Origin: Coniella vitis
Lineage: Eukaryota > Ascomycota > Sordariomycetes > Diaporthales > Schizoparmaceae
Direction: 5' to 3'
Length of the DNA: 64,000 nucleotides
Assembly: GCA_011317545.1 (NCBI GenBank)
Contig: WUJK01000002.1
Location: 1,302,001-1,366,000 of the forward strand
Shown: positions 36,701-47,600 of the stretch, piece after piece
Layout: the number at the start of each line of letters is the position of its first letter
Numbering within the stretch: position 1 is the stretch's first letter
Translations under genes and position numbers: made by a program
Notes under the pieces: generated by a model
The model's input: only the letters and a program-made list of their open reading frames with translations
Databases searched by the model: none
Told to the model about the DNA's origin: nothing

Positions 36701-38443
36701 TTCTCAGACTGCCGCTGTCACCCCCATGGGGAACACTCAGGGCCATGCCAACTACAACAATGGCTACTATGCCACTAGCAACTACAGCAATGCTACCCCC
36801 ACCAACTTTGGTGGCCCCACTGGGCACATGAATGGTGGCGCTGGTGTCAGTAGCAGCGGCTACCATGGTGTGCCTCTTCTATCCCAACAGATCAACGGCC
36901 TGTCTTTGAATGGCACCACTGGCTACTCTCCTGCAAATTATGCCGGCTATAGCGCTATCTACGCCCCTCCCCAACCCCGCGACAGTCAGGCTCGTATCAT
37001 TCAGAACCGCCGCCAGCAAGACAATGAAGGTAGGACAAACCGGCTTCCATGACTTGTGAAATTCCAACAGCTAACGATGACATTGTAGCAATGAGCCGCT
37101 TCAATGGCCAGCCCCTGGAAGCCTATGGTGGCAGTATCTATGAGCTGTGCAAGGACCAGCATGGCTGCCGTTACCTCCAGAAGCAGCTTGAGAACCGTGA
37201 CCCTGAGCATGTCCACAAGATTTGGCTGGAGACTTCGTCACATGTCATTGAGCTCATGACGGACCCTTTTGGCAACTATCTCTGTCAGAAACTCTTTGAA
37301 TACTGCAACGACGACGAACGCACTGTCCTCGTCCAGAACGCGGCCAGAGACATGATTCGCATTGCCCTCAATCAGCATGGCACTCGAGCCCTGCAGAAGA
37401 TGATTGAACACATCTCCAATGACGATCAGGTGCAGCTCATCATTGAAGCGCTTCGCGATCGCGTGGTTGAGCTCATTCAGGACCTCAATGGCAATCATGT
37501 CATTCAGAAGTGTTTGAACAAGCTGAGCTCCCTTGACGCTCAATTCATCTTTGATGCGGTTGGCACCAGCTGCGTCGAAGTTGGTACCCATCGCCACGGC
37601 TGTTGCGTTCTGCAGCGCTGCATTGACCACGCTTCTGGCGACCAGAAGATCCTCCTCATTAAGAGAATTACCGACCACGCTTATGAGTTGGTGCAGGACC
37701 CCTTCGGCAATTATGTTGTCCAGTACATCATTGATCTGAATGAATCCATGTTCACTGAGCCGCTCGTTCAGCAATTCCACAGCAGAATTCCGCAGCTGTC
37801 CCGTCACAAATTCAGTTCCAACGTCATTGAGAAGTGCCTGCGCTGCGCCTCCAGTGAGTCCAAGGATATGATCGTGGAAGAATTGCTGGCCCCTGGTGAG
37901 ATTGAGCGCCTCATCCGCGACTCGTATGCCAACTACGTGATTCAGACTGCACTCGAGCACGCCACTACTTATATGAAGAAGGAGTTGGTTGAAGCTATCC
38001 GTCCAATTCTCCCTGCTGTACGCCAGACACCATATGGACGCAAGATCCAGTCGAAGATCAACAGCTATGACGCCAATGGTGGTCGCTTGGGCAGTGGACA
38101 AGTTACTCCAGCTGATACCGCTCAGGGCCAGGTTCCCATCCGTCCTGTTCAGTCGCGAGGTCTGTCGAACAGCAACACCACCTCGATCTTGCTCTCCGGT
38201 TATCAGAACGGCATCACCGGCGGCCGTGGTTCCCAGGGTTTCCCATCCAGCACCGGTCTCACTGTTCCCCCTCCTCAGCCTCAGCGTTCTCAGCACTTTG
38301 CGCCTCCTCAGCAGTTCGCCAACCGACTCACGGGCAATGGTTATGTTAAGCTCAACGGTGCTTCGGGCTTTGGCGACGGAATTGCTAGCAACGGCATGCA
38401 TCCTTCGGATGCCACCGAGAACGGCGAGCAGAACTTTTTCTAG
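33792..38443 (+). CDS. PUF (Pumilio) family RNA-binding protein
   Basis: Six exons (33792-34016, 34141-34161, 34300-34724, 35481-35661, 36189-37029, 37089-38443) join to 1015 residues. Exon 2 is only 21 nt. The C-terminal Pumilio domain has eight repeats that bind RNA bases with three side chains each. I read C/R/Q, N/Y/Q, T/R/Q, N/H/Q, C/C/Q, N/Y/Q, S/N/E and N/Y/Q for repeats 1-8. By the known PUF code this fits a UGUA-start element such as UGUAUAUA. PUF proteins repress or destabilise target mRNAs in the cytoplasm. The long N-terminal half is low-complexity (Ser, Asn, Gly, Gln) with a helical EKKRMEYEKIREQKRLFEAEM segment. Introns 3 (756 nt) and 4 (527 nt) are unusually long for this window. 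Resemblance is to Puf4/Mpt5-type moulds' proteins; the exact yeast orthologue is not settled. Confidence 0.92.
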
Positions 38444-40033
38444 ATTGCCTCCGATGTACAACACTTGCAGCGTCAGCCTGGTGGCTTGGAGCCTCATTCG
38501 GCCTTCAAAATGGGTTTCATTGATCCGTTTGTTTTCTGCGTCGTAATACTTGTGTTTTTGCTCTTCATCTTCGGCTTTGGCGTTATGGTCACGGTTCACG
38601 GGATTTTCCATGACGACGGGCCACGACGCTCATGAATTCATTGACACCGTTCCCTTTCTTCGACGAACACGTGAAATGGCTTCTGGAATGGAATCTGTGG
38701 CTCCGACTCTTTACCCATTCATCGAGACGTCTCGGGACTCGAGGCATTGCATTGCATCGTTTGAGGGTTTGCCTCTGGGATAGAATGCGTTCGTCTTCTT
38801 TCGATTGCCACTTTGCGCACGAATTAGCAGTTCTATGATATGGTTTTTGCTTGGTCGACATCGGTGACCCTTCTCTTGCCAACTTCTACCAATTACGAGG
38901 TGGAGTTGTTCGTCTGTTTTCTTCTCTTCTTTTTTCTGCTTAAGCGCAGAGGAAGCCTTCCTTTCTGCAGGATACAGTTTGCGATCTGTTCTTTGTTTGG
39001 GATCTGGATATGAGTTTCGGCTTTGTTCCTACTCTATCAGATCTTTGGCCGTTGCAAAGAAAGTTCGCCTTGTTCTTTCAGCACAGCAAGCAGCTCTGGT
39101 GTTCTTCAAAGGCTGTCGATCTGCTGCAGACGAGACGCGCACATTTCAAGATATTAAAAAAGCTGAGATTTTCCCTTTTCCCAGCAAGTCAAATTCGGCA
39201 ACACTTATTTTTACAGCATATCTTTTATTTTTGCTAGGGCCTGTATTTCAGAGCGAGATTAGGAACACATCTGAAGACCTTTCTACATGATTTTTAATTT
39301 CTTCGGTGATGCGTATGCTTGCTCGATCCAGTTCTCATTCCTTCGACCTTGTGTGCATGAGTTGAGGTTCAATTTCGAAAGGGTTGACATGCGATGCTAT
39401 GACGTAGAATTCGACGGGATGTTCGATTGGCAATGAACATGGAACGCAATCAGTGGTGTCTCTTCGATTGTATGACAAGCTGATAGGATATATAAAAGAA
39501 AAAGAAGAAAAAAAAAAAGAAGAAACAAAAAGACTTTGATATAGGTCGAAGTATGCTTGTTAAGATTAAATGCCGTGAAATTGTATGTTTGTGGTGTGGT
39601 AGCGCCTACATCCGGTGCTAGAAAGCACCGCCTTGCCCCATGGCCAGAAATTACTTGGATGATTTGCACCATGCAATCAAGAGCACACATGACAAGACAC
39701 AACGGAACATTTCGAGAAATAAAAAAGCAGCATGGGTCGGGCAGCAAATGCCGTAATTCGTGGTATTTCCGATTCATCTTTTTTTGCTATCGTAAAACGC
39801 CCAAAATCCGCATCCATGCAATGCCCTTTGAAAATGAAATGACCCTTATTTTGGTCTTGACTAGCTCTCTGGCCCTGTTGTCCATTGCCTTTACTATTTG
39901 TGCTATGAACCAGGCGTAAACCATGAGTAGCAAGAAAACCACAACCCACGCTCCTCCAAGCAGTAACACCGAGATCCACGTGCCACTAGTGCTCCAAACA
40001 ATGACCTCGCCCAATTCAAGAGGGGCGAGACGT
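38444..40033. other. Convergent region, PUF 3' UTR and RPL15 3' end
   Basis: About 1.6 kb with no supported gene. The PUF transcript probably has a long 3' UTR here. An A-rich tract (AAAAGAAGAAAAAAAAAAGAAG) spans about 39498-39530. The word TACTATGTA is absent. Confidence 0.55.
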
Positions 40034-41066
40034 TTACCGGTAGCGCCACAGGGACAGGGTGTTGTGCTTCTTCCAGGTCTTTCTGCGGCCGGCCTGGGTC
40101 TTGGTGTAGCGGTGGCCCTTGTTGAGACCACGGGACTTCTTGCCGGTGGCGGTAAGACCGCGAGCCTCGCGGTGCTTGTGGACGGGGTTGACGATCCAGT
40201 TGATGCGGGGGTCGATGCGGATGGCCTTGTGCTGGGGGTCAACGAGGATGACCTCGTAGTACTTGTAGGTGGAGTCCTGGTTGATCCAGTACGAGTTGAG
40301 GACGCGCAGGTTGGCGCAGCGGCGTCCGACACGCTCCTCAGCGGTGGCAGCCAGAGAGCGCTGGTACTTCAGCTGGTTCACACCCTGGTTGGTGGGCTTG
40401 CCTGTATAGTGCAGAAAAAGATTTGCCATGTTAGATTTTTCATGTTGTTCCTCTGTGGATCGATTGTTTCTGCGACAAAGAATGCCTCGCAGGAATTTTC
40501 GCGGATCAAAACGTACCGTAGGTGGCACCCTTGGGGACGGGGCGCTTGCGGCCACCGCGGCGGACGCGGACACGGTAGATAACATAGCCCTGCTTGGCCT
40601 TGTATCCGAGGCGGCGAGCCTTGTCGGGGCGCGAGGGGCGCGAGGCACGGTGGATGACGTTCAATTGACGGAGCTATATTGATGCACTCTCAGCTAGTGT
40701 TCACAGAGTGTATAGCAAAGACGGTTCGTTTGTCTCTTTCACCTGTGCTTCTTTGGCTTTGAATCATCCTCTCTCTCCCAGGCGAGAAAGGAGGCTATTG
40801 CCTCGAAACAGGGTTGGAGACAACGAGAGCCGCCCACATGTATAGTTGCGCAACTGAGATAATCGGCGGTTTTTAACGTACTTCCCAGCAGCGGACGCGC
40901 AGCAGGAACTGCAAAACATCACTCTGCTTCTTCTTCTGAAGCTCCTCGACGTCTGTTATATCGAATCATCAGCTTGGTGAACTTTTTCTTTCGAGATCTC
41001 GAGAGGTTCGTCATGTGGATATGATCGTCGGAGTTTTCGCGCAAACGTACACTTAAGGGCACCCAT
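40034..41066 (-). CDS. RPL15: 60S ribosomal protein L15 (eL15)
   Basis: Four exons on the minus strand (41051-41066, 40882-40952, 40517-40673, 40034-40401) give exactly 203 residues, the normal eL15 length. It is a core protein of the large ribosomal subunit. The first exon has only 16 nt and encodes MGALK plus one base. The second continues YVEELQKKKQSDVLQFLLRV. Exon 3 encodes RQLNVIHRASRPSRPDKARR. Exon 4 has KPTNQGVNQLKYQRSL and ends KKHNTLSLWRYR. All joins restore the near-invariant family sequence. Introns are 98, 208 and 115 nt, an intron-rich 5' end that is common in fungal ribosomal protein genes. Three of the introns share a GTACGT donor. Confidence 0.98.
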
Positions 41067-41975
41067 GGTTGCTGTTGAGGTAAAGAATTCTCAATTAGCA
41101 GTCGTTCGACGAGAGGAACCAATTCTGAGCTCGTCCCAAGGGCAAGAACGTACCAGATTTGACGGCAAAGTTTGGCCTGGATGGGTTGGACTAGTGGGGG
41201 ATGTCGGTTTGGGGAGATGGTGAGAAGTTCGCAGCAGCCCGGGCGAAGCAAATTGTTCCTGTGGGCTCCGCGCTAATTGGACAAATTGCTCCACCTGCTT
41301 ACACGTGACTGCGGCTAAAATCCGGGCAGGGCGCCCTGCACGACCCCTGTTTACAGAACCCCAATAGCGGCCTACCTTGAAATCCTGGTCTTTACTTAAG
41401 TGCGTACTGCGCGGTACTCAAAACTGTGCCCTCAGTCAATCCGAGATCGCGTTCACATTAAAGTCGTGGGAGCGATGCAGTGAACTTCAACAATTTTTAA
41501 GTTCTGCATTGTACTAGCGCCTTCACACTGTTATATAGATGGCATGCTCTTGACATGCGTACTTAGCCTTCCTGCGAAAATTTGGACCGAAGGGGGTTAT
41601 TCTAGGAGAATGTAAGTAGCAGATGAATGACAGATTGCCATGTACAACCTCACATATTCATATTAGCTGCACCGCAGCTTATGTGGCTTCTCGCACTGCC
41701 TCTCGGTAGAACAGCAATCCTCACTGTGGTAGCTTGGTAAACTCAACAGTGCGAGAACCCAGTACCAATCTTTAACGTCCGTCTTTTACAGCCTGCTTGG
41801 ATCCTTCCTTTCCATGGGTTGAATGACGATGACTATTAATGCCAACCAGGAATCATTTAATTGCAACAGCTAGCTCTCTTAACCCAGGTTCGCAACCAGA
41901 AGCACTGTTCAGGCAGAAATTGACATATCCTCGTCAATGTCCTACTATTGCCATCTTCGATGTCCAAGCATGAGA
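41067..41975. other. RPL15 promoter region and 3' end of neighbouring gene
   Basis: RPL15 and the next gene are both on the minus strand, so this 0.9 kb holds the RPL15 promoter and the 3' end of the coiled-coil-like gene. I see no further gene and no repeat. Confidence 0.55.
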
Positions 41976-42993
41976 TCAAAAGCCTCCTGCCTGCCTATCA
42001 GTCGCATTGATGATGTCCAACAGTTTGCCAACCAGAGTCAGGGATTCCTCTCCCCATGTTGACGAGTCTTTCATCAACATGTCTGTGCTCTTCCGGTGCA
42101 TCTCCCATGCGATCTCCCCAGCTTCGTCTAATCCATTCTGTGGCGGAAGCAACAGCCGAGCTCTGTCTTCTAAGTCCGGCAAGAGACTGACGTTGAGTTT
42201 GACGATCTTCTCGCCGTATTGGCTGCCATATAACAGAATCTTTTCAACTTGTGCCACATCTTCGTTCCATGTGGCGCGCATTTCCTCAAGTTGCAAATCT
42301 GGCTGGATTAAGGTACGACCATTCGCCTCCTCATGGATGGTGACTAGCTCACGACAAGTCTGGAGTACTTCTTGGCCTGCCTTGAAAAGCGGCTGGTTTT
42401 TTAAGAAGTTGAGCGCCTTGTCTTGGGTTGTACTGGGCCCACCAATGTCCTTGCTGTTGGCGCAAACATCCTGCGAAGATGCGAAGGATTTGCGGTTGGC
42501 TTCCTTGCTGCAGGCCGAATTAGCCAACGAGTCAGTTTTGGATCGATGCTTGATGACAGCTCACAAAGCTTCATTGGACACCCCAAGGAGGTTTTCAATC
42601 CTCTGGCGCTTATTCTCGATGTTTTGCTTGAACACGTCGGCGAAATGACTTCTGTCTTGCCTCTCCTTCTCTACAAATGTCTTCTGCCAAACGGCCCAGG
42701 ACTGGAAATGCCTTGTGCGCAAGGTCAGTCTGCGTTGCCCGCATGCAGAATATTTTTGGGCGCCTACCTGGTGGCCACATCGCCCTCCTGCTCGGTGTTC
42801 GTCACTTGATCAATATTGGGTTCATGGGCACGTCTCTTCCTCTGAGACTGCCTCTTCGGTGCAGTCCATTCGTCGTCGTCTCCGCTTGCTTCAGCTGCCG
42901 TTGGGATCAGCAGTCGCGTTGCAAAACGATGGAAGCATAAAGCCTGAGGCCATACTCACCCCTGCCTTTTCTCTTTGCTGTTCTGGAAGGCAT
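41976..42993 (-). CDS. Unrecognised, probably nuclear, helical protein
   Basis: Four exons (42960-42993, 42768-42894, 42565-42711, 41976-42507) with good GT-AG signals join in phase to 279 residues. I do not recognise the family. The N terminus is short and basic (MPSRTAKRKGR), followed by an acidic patch and a second basic cluster (KRQSQRKRRAH), which together look like nuclear localisation signals. The remainder is predicted helical and charged. It includes a run EKERQDRSHFADVFKQ with ENKRQRIENLL likely to form a coiled coil, and a long helical C-terminal half. The consistent phase over three introns and the lack of stops support a real gene. A small kinetochore, meiotic or chromatin factor is conceivable from its look, but nothing in the sequence proves it. 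Confidence 0.7.
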
Positions 42994-44332
42994 TTTCGTG
43001 CTTTGGGCTGGGGTCAAAGAAAAGGTTCTCTAATTTGCGCCTGCTTGTGTCAAGGGGGACTGCAGCCTGGTCAACTGGGGTTTTGTTTTGAGCAGTGGTT
43101 TGTGGGCAGGGCTAGGAGACGCTCGTTCCTTCCCAACCCAACAACGCTGCGCATGCATCATGGCGATTTCTTTGAGGAAAGCGCATAAGTACGAGGTGCT
43201 ATCGCACTTGCCTCTTACACTGGCGCTGCGAAAAGTCCCATCTCATTTGGTATTGGACGCGTCGAATTGTGAATATTAACATGTAATGTAGCGGGTTCTC
43301 ATTGCCTCATGTTATCCACCTCCTTCAGCTAGGATGACATTTTGCATAATGATCTGCAAGTACATTCCTGCCTAATGGCTAGTCTTGAAGCATTCCATCC
43401 ATGCCGTGCAGGCGGTGAGCTCCACCACTTCAGCAATATCTCACCTATCTACGTTGTTCAAATACCAGGTACTGACTTCACATCTAGACGTTGCCGACTA
43501 GGCGGTATCCTTCTTCGGTATTTGCGAAACTCGCTGTCTACCGCAACGCATTGATGACTACAAAGACTTGCCCTGGAGAGCCCTACCGAATGGGTGCAAT
43601 GGCGGGACAAGCCATGGGCGGAACGACCGTTGGAACTTTGGCTTCAAGTAGAATCTGTGTTTTTGGCAATCATAATGTTCAAAAGTACATGGAAGTGTAA
43701 AGATGTTGGTGCAATTCTCGTTCCGGATTCGAATCTCCCTGCATTACCGGTGCGTGAATATCTGCATGGCCCCCAATCAACAGGAACACACTTATCCACG
43801 CTCCTTTCCAACCAACGCCCGAAATAGCCCGTGCAAATCACATTTTTTGCTTGCTTCTATGGCCCTGCTGCGTTCAAGGAATGCCAGGCGACTTTACAAT
43901 CACCAACCTGCATGCACATGTGGAAATGAGTGTCACACAAGCTGCCACTGGAGGGCACACTGATAATTTGGTGGTCTTTTTGAGACTCTGCTTAGGGCTG
44001 CTGCTTTTTTCTCTGCCTCCTATTCCCCTAGACCGGCTGGCAAAGAGTCAGAAGAGCGCCTCTAGATGTCTCCAATAGATAGTTGCTTGCATGCGCGTGT
44101 ACATATAAATATGAGGGGCGTCCCAAGCAGCCGAGTGCAGAAGGACAGCCTCAACGCAACCTGCGTCCATCAATCTTCAACTTTATCATAACTGAATTAT
44201 TCAGTCAAACACGCTCATTTACATTGATATTCACTCTTTTGCACATCCATAACTAAGAAGATAATATTAGTACTCGTCTTAATCTTGTCGACCCGGGCAA
44301 ATTCCGCTGTTGTTTTACTCACCAAATTCAAC
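42994..44332. other. Intergenic region upstream of the secreted-protein gene
   Basis: This 1.3 kb lies between two divergent genes. It holds a TATAAATA box at 44104-44111. Several frames of 60-150 codons are shadows or lack features, and I support none. Confidence 0.5.
44104..44111 (+). promoter_or_regulatory. TATA box of the small secreted-protein gene
   Basis: A perfect TATAAATA lies 222 bp before the ATG at 44333. This implies a transcript start near 44135-44145 and a 5' leader of about 190 nt. Strong TATA boxes are typical of inducible genes in fungi. Confidence 0.55.
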
Positions 44333-44623
44333 ATGAAGCCCACTTCCGTTACTTACCTCATCGGCAGCCTCATGGCCGCGACTGCGCTCGCAAGGCCGAA
44401 TCCTCTACGCAAACGCATATCGGAGGCACTCAGCGAATCCGAACAAATCTGTGCCATCGTCGGCTCGCCTGAGTCCGCAGCTTACTGCGCCTTGACTGGC
44501 TACTACTACACTTGCACCAACGGCATCGAGAGTCTCTTCACCTGCACTGGTGGCTGCATTACCGTGATCGGCTACCCGCCTCGATGTGACGATGGACAAC
44601 TGGTGTACGAGGGCACGTACTGA
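44333..44623 (+). CDS. Small secreted cysteine-rich protein with Kex2-type site
   Basis: A single exon of 96 residues. The first 20 residues form a signal peptide (MKPTSVTYLIGSLMAATALA, cleavage likely after ALA). A short propeptide ends in LRKR, a Kex2-type dibasic site. The mature part would then be about 68 residues with six cysteines, enough for three disulfides, and includes YYYTCTNG and CTGGCITVIGYPPRC. I do not recognise a named family. Small secreted six-cysteine proteins of this kind are common among hydrophobin-like, antimicrobial and effector candidates, but the spacing does not match hydrophobins (there is no CC doublet). The ATG at 44333 is chosen because it starts the signal peptide; the frame upstream lacks an ATG. 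Confidence 0.75.
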   Translation: MKPTSVTYLIGSLMAATALARPNPLRKRISEALSESEQICAIVGSPESAAYCALTGYYYTCTNGIESLFTCTGGCITVIGYPPRCDDGQLVYEGTY

Positions 44624-47600
44624 TGGCTCAGCGAAACTAATCGAGTTTCTGATTTCAGCCACTCACCCCGTTCGTCGATGGGAAAGGGACGCGGCAACAA
44701 ACACCTTCGGGTCAAATATTGATCTGTTTCAGGATGACCGTGGGAATTATGGCCACTTCTTCCTAGCCGTGGTCTAAGTTCAGTTTTGAAAAAGTGCGGT
44801 CCATGTGAGGAGCTTTGATCTATATTTGCTGAGATATCACATGGCATGTGTTTGGGCATTATTCTCATCATTGTGTTGTATCAACTGTTGACGGAATTGG
44901 ACGCTTTCTATTCTATCACACACTGGCAGTATGCCTTCTTTATTTTTAGGTGGATAATTTCCCGGAAATTCATCTGCTGCTTTATTGGATTTGCCCCTGC
45001 AGAATCGAGCGTGTGGCCCGTATTGTGCCCAACAGCCTATAGTACATCAGGAGCCAATCCGTTACTCGCACATAACAGACATACATGGGCATTTCAAAAC
45101 TCACTGTATGAGTGTACAGTGACTGTGGTGAGATGGATGTGCATCCCGTACAGACCAGTATACCTGAAGCGCAATCAGAATTAAGTGAACATTGAGGTGG
45201 CCCCGAAAGAGTAAAGTTAGTTTTTTTTTTTAAAAAAAAAACTGGGTATAAAGTCCAACTGAACTGGACGAAACTATCGCAATACAAGAGTGTATAATAT
45301 ACTGAGTCTTGTCCTTGCTCCCATCAGTCAGTGCTCAGAAAGAAAAAAACTGGATCTCATCCTCTAGCTCAACCACAACCCGCAGACATACACAGCCTTC
45401 CAGTACTGATCTCCCATTTATTTGACACGAATACACGAAAGGAGGTCGTCTACGATAAGAACTAGACGCCCTTAAAAAAACGTGTCACCGTTGAATGGGA
45501 AGTTCGCTGACCACATATCTGGGGGATGGGAAAAGTGCCTCGTTACACGATCAAGCGAGGGGTCGACCTAGCACTGCTTGATCCCTAGACATCTTCTTAA
45601 CCGAGTCTCTTCTTACTGCACAGAAGAAAAACATTCCTACAAGTTTTCGTCATGGTGATGGAAACTGTGCATATTTACTTATCTCTATGGGACGCAAAAA
45701 CATCCAGCCAGACACGCAAAGAAACACAGTATCTTGGCTTGCTTCTGTAGCTGACTGCCCGCTCTGGAAAAGACCTCATCAAGGACCATGAACCCTTGTG
45801 GTAGATCACCTGTGTGAGATGTTGGCTACTGTACTATGCATACTTGCTTTATTGTGGTGTTTTCTCCTCCCGTGGCAATGGGTGGGAAGGGTGGTTATTG
45901 GTATGTTAGTGTGTGGAGCCTCATATGCCATGGCAAGATTCTGCGAGCTATTTATACTGTTCAAAACGTCGCCGCACGTCGAGTCAATGCACTAAAAAAA
46001 CGCCCAAGTGTAGGGTCGGGCTTCACAAACGGGTCAACTCCCACATCAAAGACATTCGTCTGAAATCGCAGTTGACAACTTCACAGTTTTGCCAGCGAGG
46101 CAGGCCAAGGACTGAGAAGCAAGCATCTGGCAGCCGCGGACAGTTGAAGTGCTCGAGTGCTCATATACCTCAACCTAAACTGCGGGGTGTGTTACTCTGT
46201 GTGTTTCACCTGTTGCTTTGCCAGCCACGTCGTGCCTTTCTGTGTAAGTAGGGCGACATGTCTCGGCCGCGAGGAAGAACGACAGGTGGGGGTTGCAAGG
46301 TTTGGCTATCAACAGGACATCGTATGCCCTTGGAAGTCGTCCGGACCAGGACCAAAGAGGATCGTCGCTGTACTGAATCCAGCCCTGGCAAAGATATAGA
46401 ACTGATGGGTTGGACGGGGAAAGTATTGCTTGAGGAAAGCAGGACTCGGCCGGTTGTGAATGGCCGGTTGTGAATCCTCGGATATATCGTTGACTGTAGT
46501 AAGTATTGAACGAACCTGTCGCTCTGTTTCTTGAGTGGCGTTTTGGCGTGTCTGTTGTCAAGGTGTGAGCTGCATTATTGAGACACGACGGCTCAGGCGG
46601 AGAATTCCCATCCGCTGCCGCCTCTGTTCTCGATGGGGTGCACCAAAACTCAAACTTTATTTGGCCGCCGCATTGCGCGAAAAGATACTTGCTGTTCGGT
46701 ATGATGCTCAGGAATGGACTGCTCGCAGGCTTGTACTGGATACCTCTTATTCACAGCAGCTTTTCAACATACTTTGAATGAGATATGGCACGGGGACACG
46801 ATGCCTTCAAGATGAGCGTGATAAGCTCAAGATGCCGCCTTGAACAAAGACTCTGTTGCACAAAACCTGCTGGGCTGTTCCTGCTACTGGCAACGCTTTC
46901 AAAGGTAATTTCCTGTTCGCTGCGTCGCATGAGCTTTTGGAGCAGAATGGAAGAAGGAGGAAAACGGGGGTGGGTTGTGCTGCGGCATATTGGGGTGCAC
47001 TAGGATGCCGCGTGATCCATTCTGCAAGCTCTTTGGCTTTCTTCCTCAGCCGGACGCCAAGACTGCACTGACCTGGCATGAGCGGCGGACCTTCTAGTCT
47101 GGTAAGGACCTTTCCCGCCGAATGATGGACAACAGCCAAAAGAAGATTGTGCATTTGCACAATTCATAGTAAACAAATCGACCTGCCAAGACCGTAAAAG
47201 ACGGACAGTGAGCGCTGTAGACTGGCAGTCAGAAGCCCAGCCAGGCTGGGCATCCAGACCCACAGCCGCTGCCCACTGTGCATCGCTCCACGGCTCCCCT
47301 TCCCAGCTTTCTTTACTATGTAAACGCCGACAAGCTACATAGGACGCAGATAGACGCAGCGAGCCTGAAGAGAGGCTTTGTCCAGGCCAATCTGCCATTT
47401 GCCGATTCCATACATCTTCTACATCAGGGTCCTGTGCGATGGTGGAGTGGAGCCGTGTTTGGATCTGTCTTTGCTTATGACCTTTGACGATCTGGACAAG
47501 CATCTGATCAATCCGGTCTACCTTGTATGCTTGTGGCTGCGCTGGAAGTGCCGGGCCTGCCTCGAGGCCTCGTCAGAAGGAGAAACATCGTCATGGCGGG

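Noticed and set aside
37238..38611. A 457-codon open frame antisense to the Pumilio domain
   Set aside because: It mirrors the codon pattern of the PUF repeats on the other strand and has no recognisable domain. I treat it as a shadow.
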